Below are positions 5,902-6,170 of a stretch of DNA of 6,170 nucleotides, piece after piece. The position numbers were made by a program, and so were the translations under genes. The stretch is taken from assembly GCA_027051995.1 (NCBI GenBank), contig JALUFY010000043.1:1-6170 (forward strand). The letters run 5' to 3'. Below the pieces are notes generated by a model. That model did no database searches. It worked only from the letters and a program-made list of their open reading frames with translations, and was not told where the DNA came from. Within the stretch, counting starts at the first letter, position 1, and every line of letters begins with the position of its first letter. Source of the stretch: Hyphomicrobiales bacterium. GTDB lineage: Bacteria > Pseudomonadota > Alphaproteobacteria > Rhizobiales > Aestuariivirgaceae.

Positions 5902-6170
5902 TCAAGCAAAGCGGATTTTGATGTCCTTGCCAAGCTCCTTGAGGATGGCCTGGAAGGGAGAGATGAAGCCAAGGCATTTTCTGGGCGTGAGATTGCAGGT
6001 CATGACGATCTCCTGAAGCTCCTCGTCTCCGAGGTTGTCGATGTCGAGCTGGCGGGGCAGCCATCTTCGCAAGCGCCCGTTGGCGTTCTCCATGCCGCCC
6101 TTTTGCCATGAGGCATAAGCGTCACAAAACCAGGTCGTCATATTCATCGCCTCCCGCAGCAGCTTGTGAT
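5902..6170 (-). CDS. IS30-family transposase, C-terminal part (runs off the window)
   Basis: The minus-strand frame is open from the window edge (reading HKLLREAMNMTTWFCDAYASWQKGG) to TGA at 5902-5904, giving 88 whole codons plus the stop. YASWQKGGMENANGRLRRWLP is the region around the catalytic glutamate of the IS30 DDE transposase (Glu in MEN), and NLTPRKCLGF, then PFQAILKEL, is the usual IS30 C-terminus. The two catalytic aspartates and the N-terminal helix-turn-helix would lie beyond 6170. The ATG at 6147 is internal and is not the start, since the family motif context continues upstream of it. Nothing in the visible part is broken. The gene is convergent with ttrA. Confidence 0.85.
   Translation of the reverse strand, partial: HKLLREAMNMTTWFCDAYASWQKGGMENANGRLRRWLPRQLDIDNLGDEELQEIVMTCNLTPRKCLGFISPFQAILKELGKDIKIRFA

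Larger units (their letters stand above)
5872..6170 (-). mobile_element. IS30-family insertion sequence, transposase-3' end only; continues past the window
   Basis: The element is recognised by the IS30-type transposase C-terminus at 5902-6170. The likely terminal inverted repeat is about 5872-5896, beginning GGTGGATTCC and ending GTGCAAC. It resembles the IS30 terminus as I remember it, sharing the GATTC near the outer end and the GCAAC at the inner end. The boundary at 5872 is approximate because the other end, the matching repeat and the target duplication lie outside the window. CGGGCCCG at 5865-5872 abuts the boundary. Confidence 0.7.

Noticed and set aside
5827..6111. Plus-strand open frame across the IS end
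   Set aside because: It is antisense to the transposase C-terminus and spans the element boundary; no motif is recognisable.
1..6170. A new, undescribed multi-gene system
   Set aside because: Every gene of size falls into a known family, and their order matches the known ttr locus plus an insertion sequence. No CRISPR array, tRNA, rRNA or unexplained coding stretch was seen.

Overview
The window carries most of a tetrathionate respiration (ttr) locus from a GC-rich proteobacterium, followed by the end of an IS30-family insertion sequence. By eye the DNA is strongly GC-rich, with G or C at most third codon positions. A FixJ-type regulator and an IS30 element fit Alphaproteobacteria or another GC-rich proteobacterial group; the sequence alone does not settle the taxon.

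Layout, left to right. Bases 1-33 are the last codons of an upstream gene, by position probably the sensor kinase ttrS. It overlaps by four bases a two-component response regulator (30-641, TtrR-like). A 155-base gap (642-796) follows, with two perfect inverted repeats and a leader in which the ribosome binding site of the next gene has two possible complementary strands. Then come three genes on the + strand: ttrB (797-1546, Tat-exported protein with four 4Fe-4S clusters), ttrC (1543-2586, NrfD-family membrane quinol dehydrogenase) and ttrA (2625-5714, Tat-exported molybdopterin catalytic subunit). A 157-base gap (5715-5871) holds two hairpins. From about 5872 to the window end lies one end of an IS30-family element, its transposase gene running towards ttrA.

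How the genes work together, from knowledge of the family: TtrS senses tetrathionate and phosphorylates TtrR, which activates ttrBCA. TtrC takes electrons from membrane quinol and passes them through the TtrB iron-sulfur clusters to the molybdenum site of TtrA, in the periplasm or on its membrane face. TtrA reduces tetrathionate to two thiosulfates. The ttrS-ttrR-ttrB-ttrC-ttrA content matches the classical enterobacterial system, with no extra structural gene between the known ones.

No undescribed protein system is visible. The observations most worth checking are the palindromes upstream of ttrB, the possible masking of the ttrB ribosome binding site, and the IS30 element abutting the operon.
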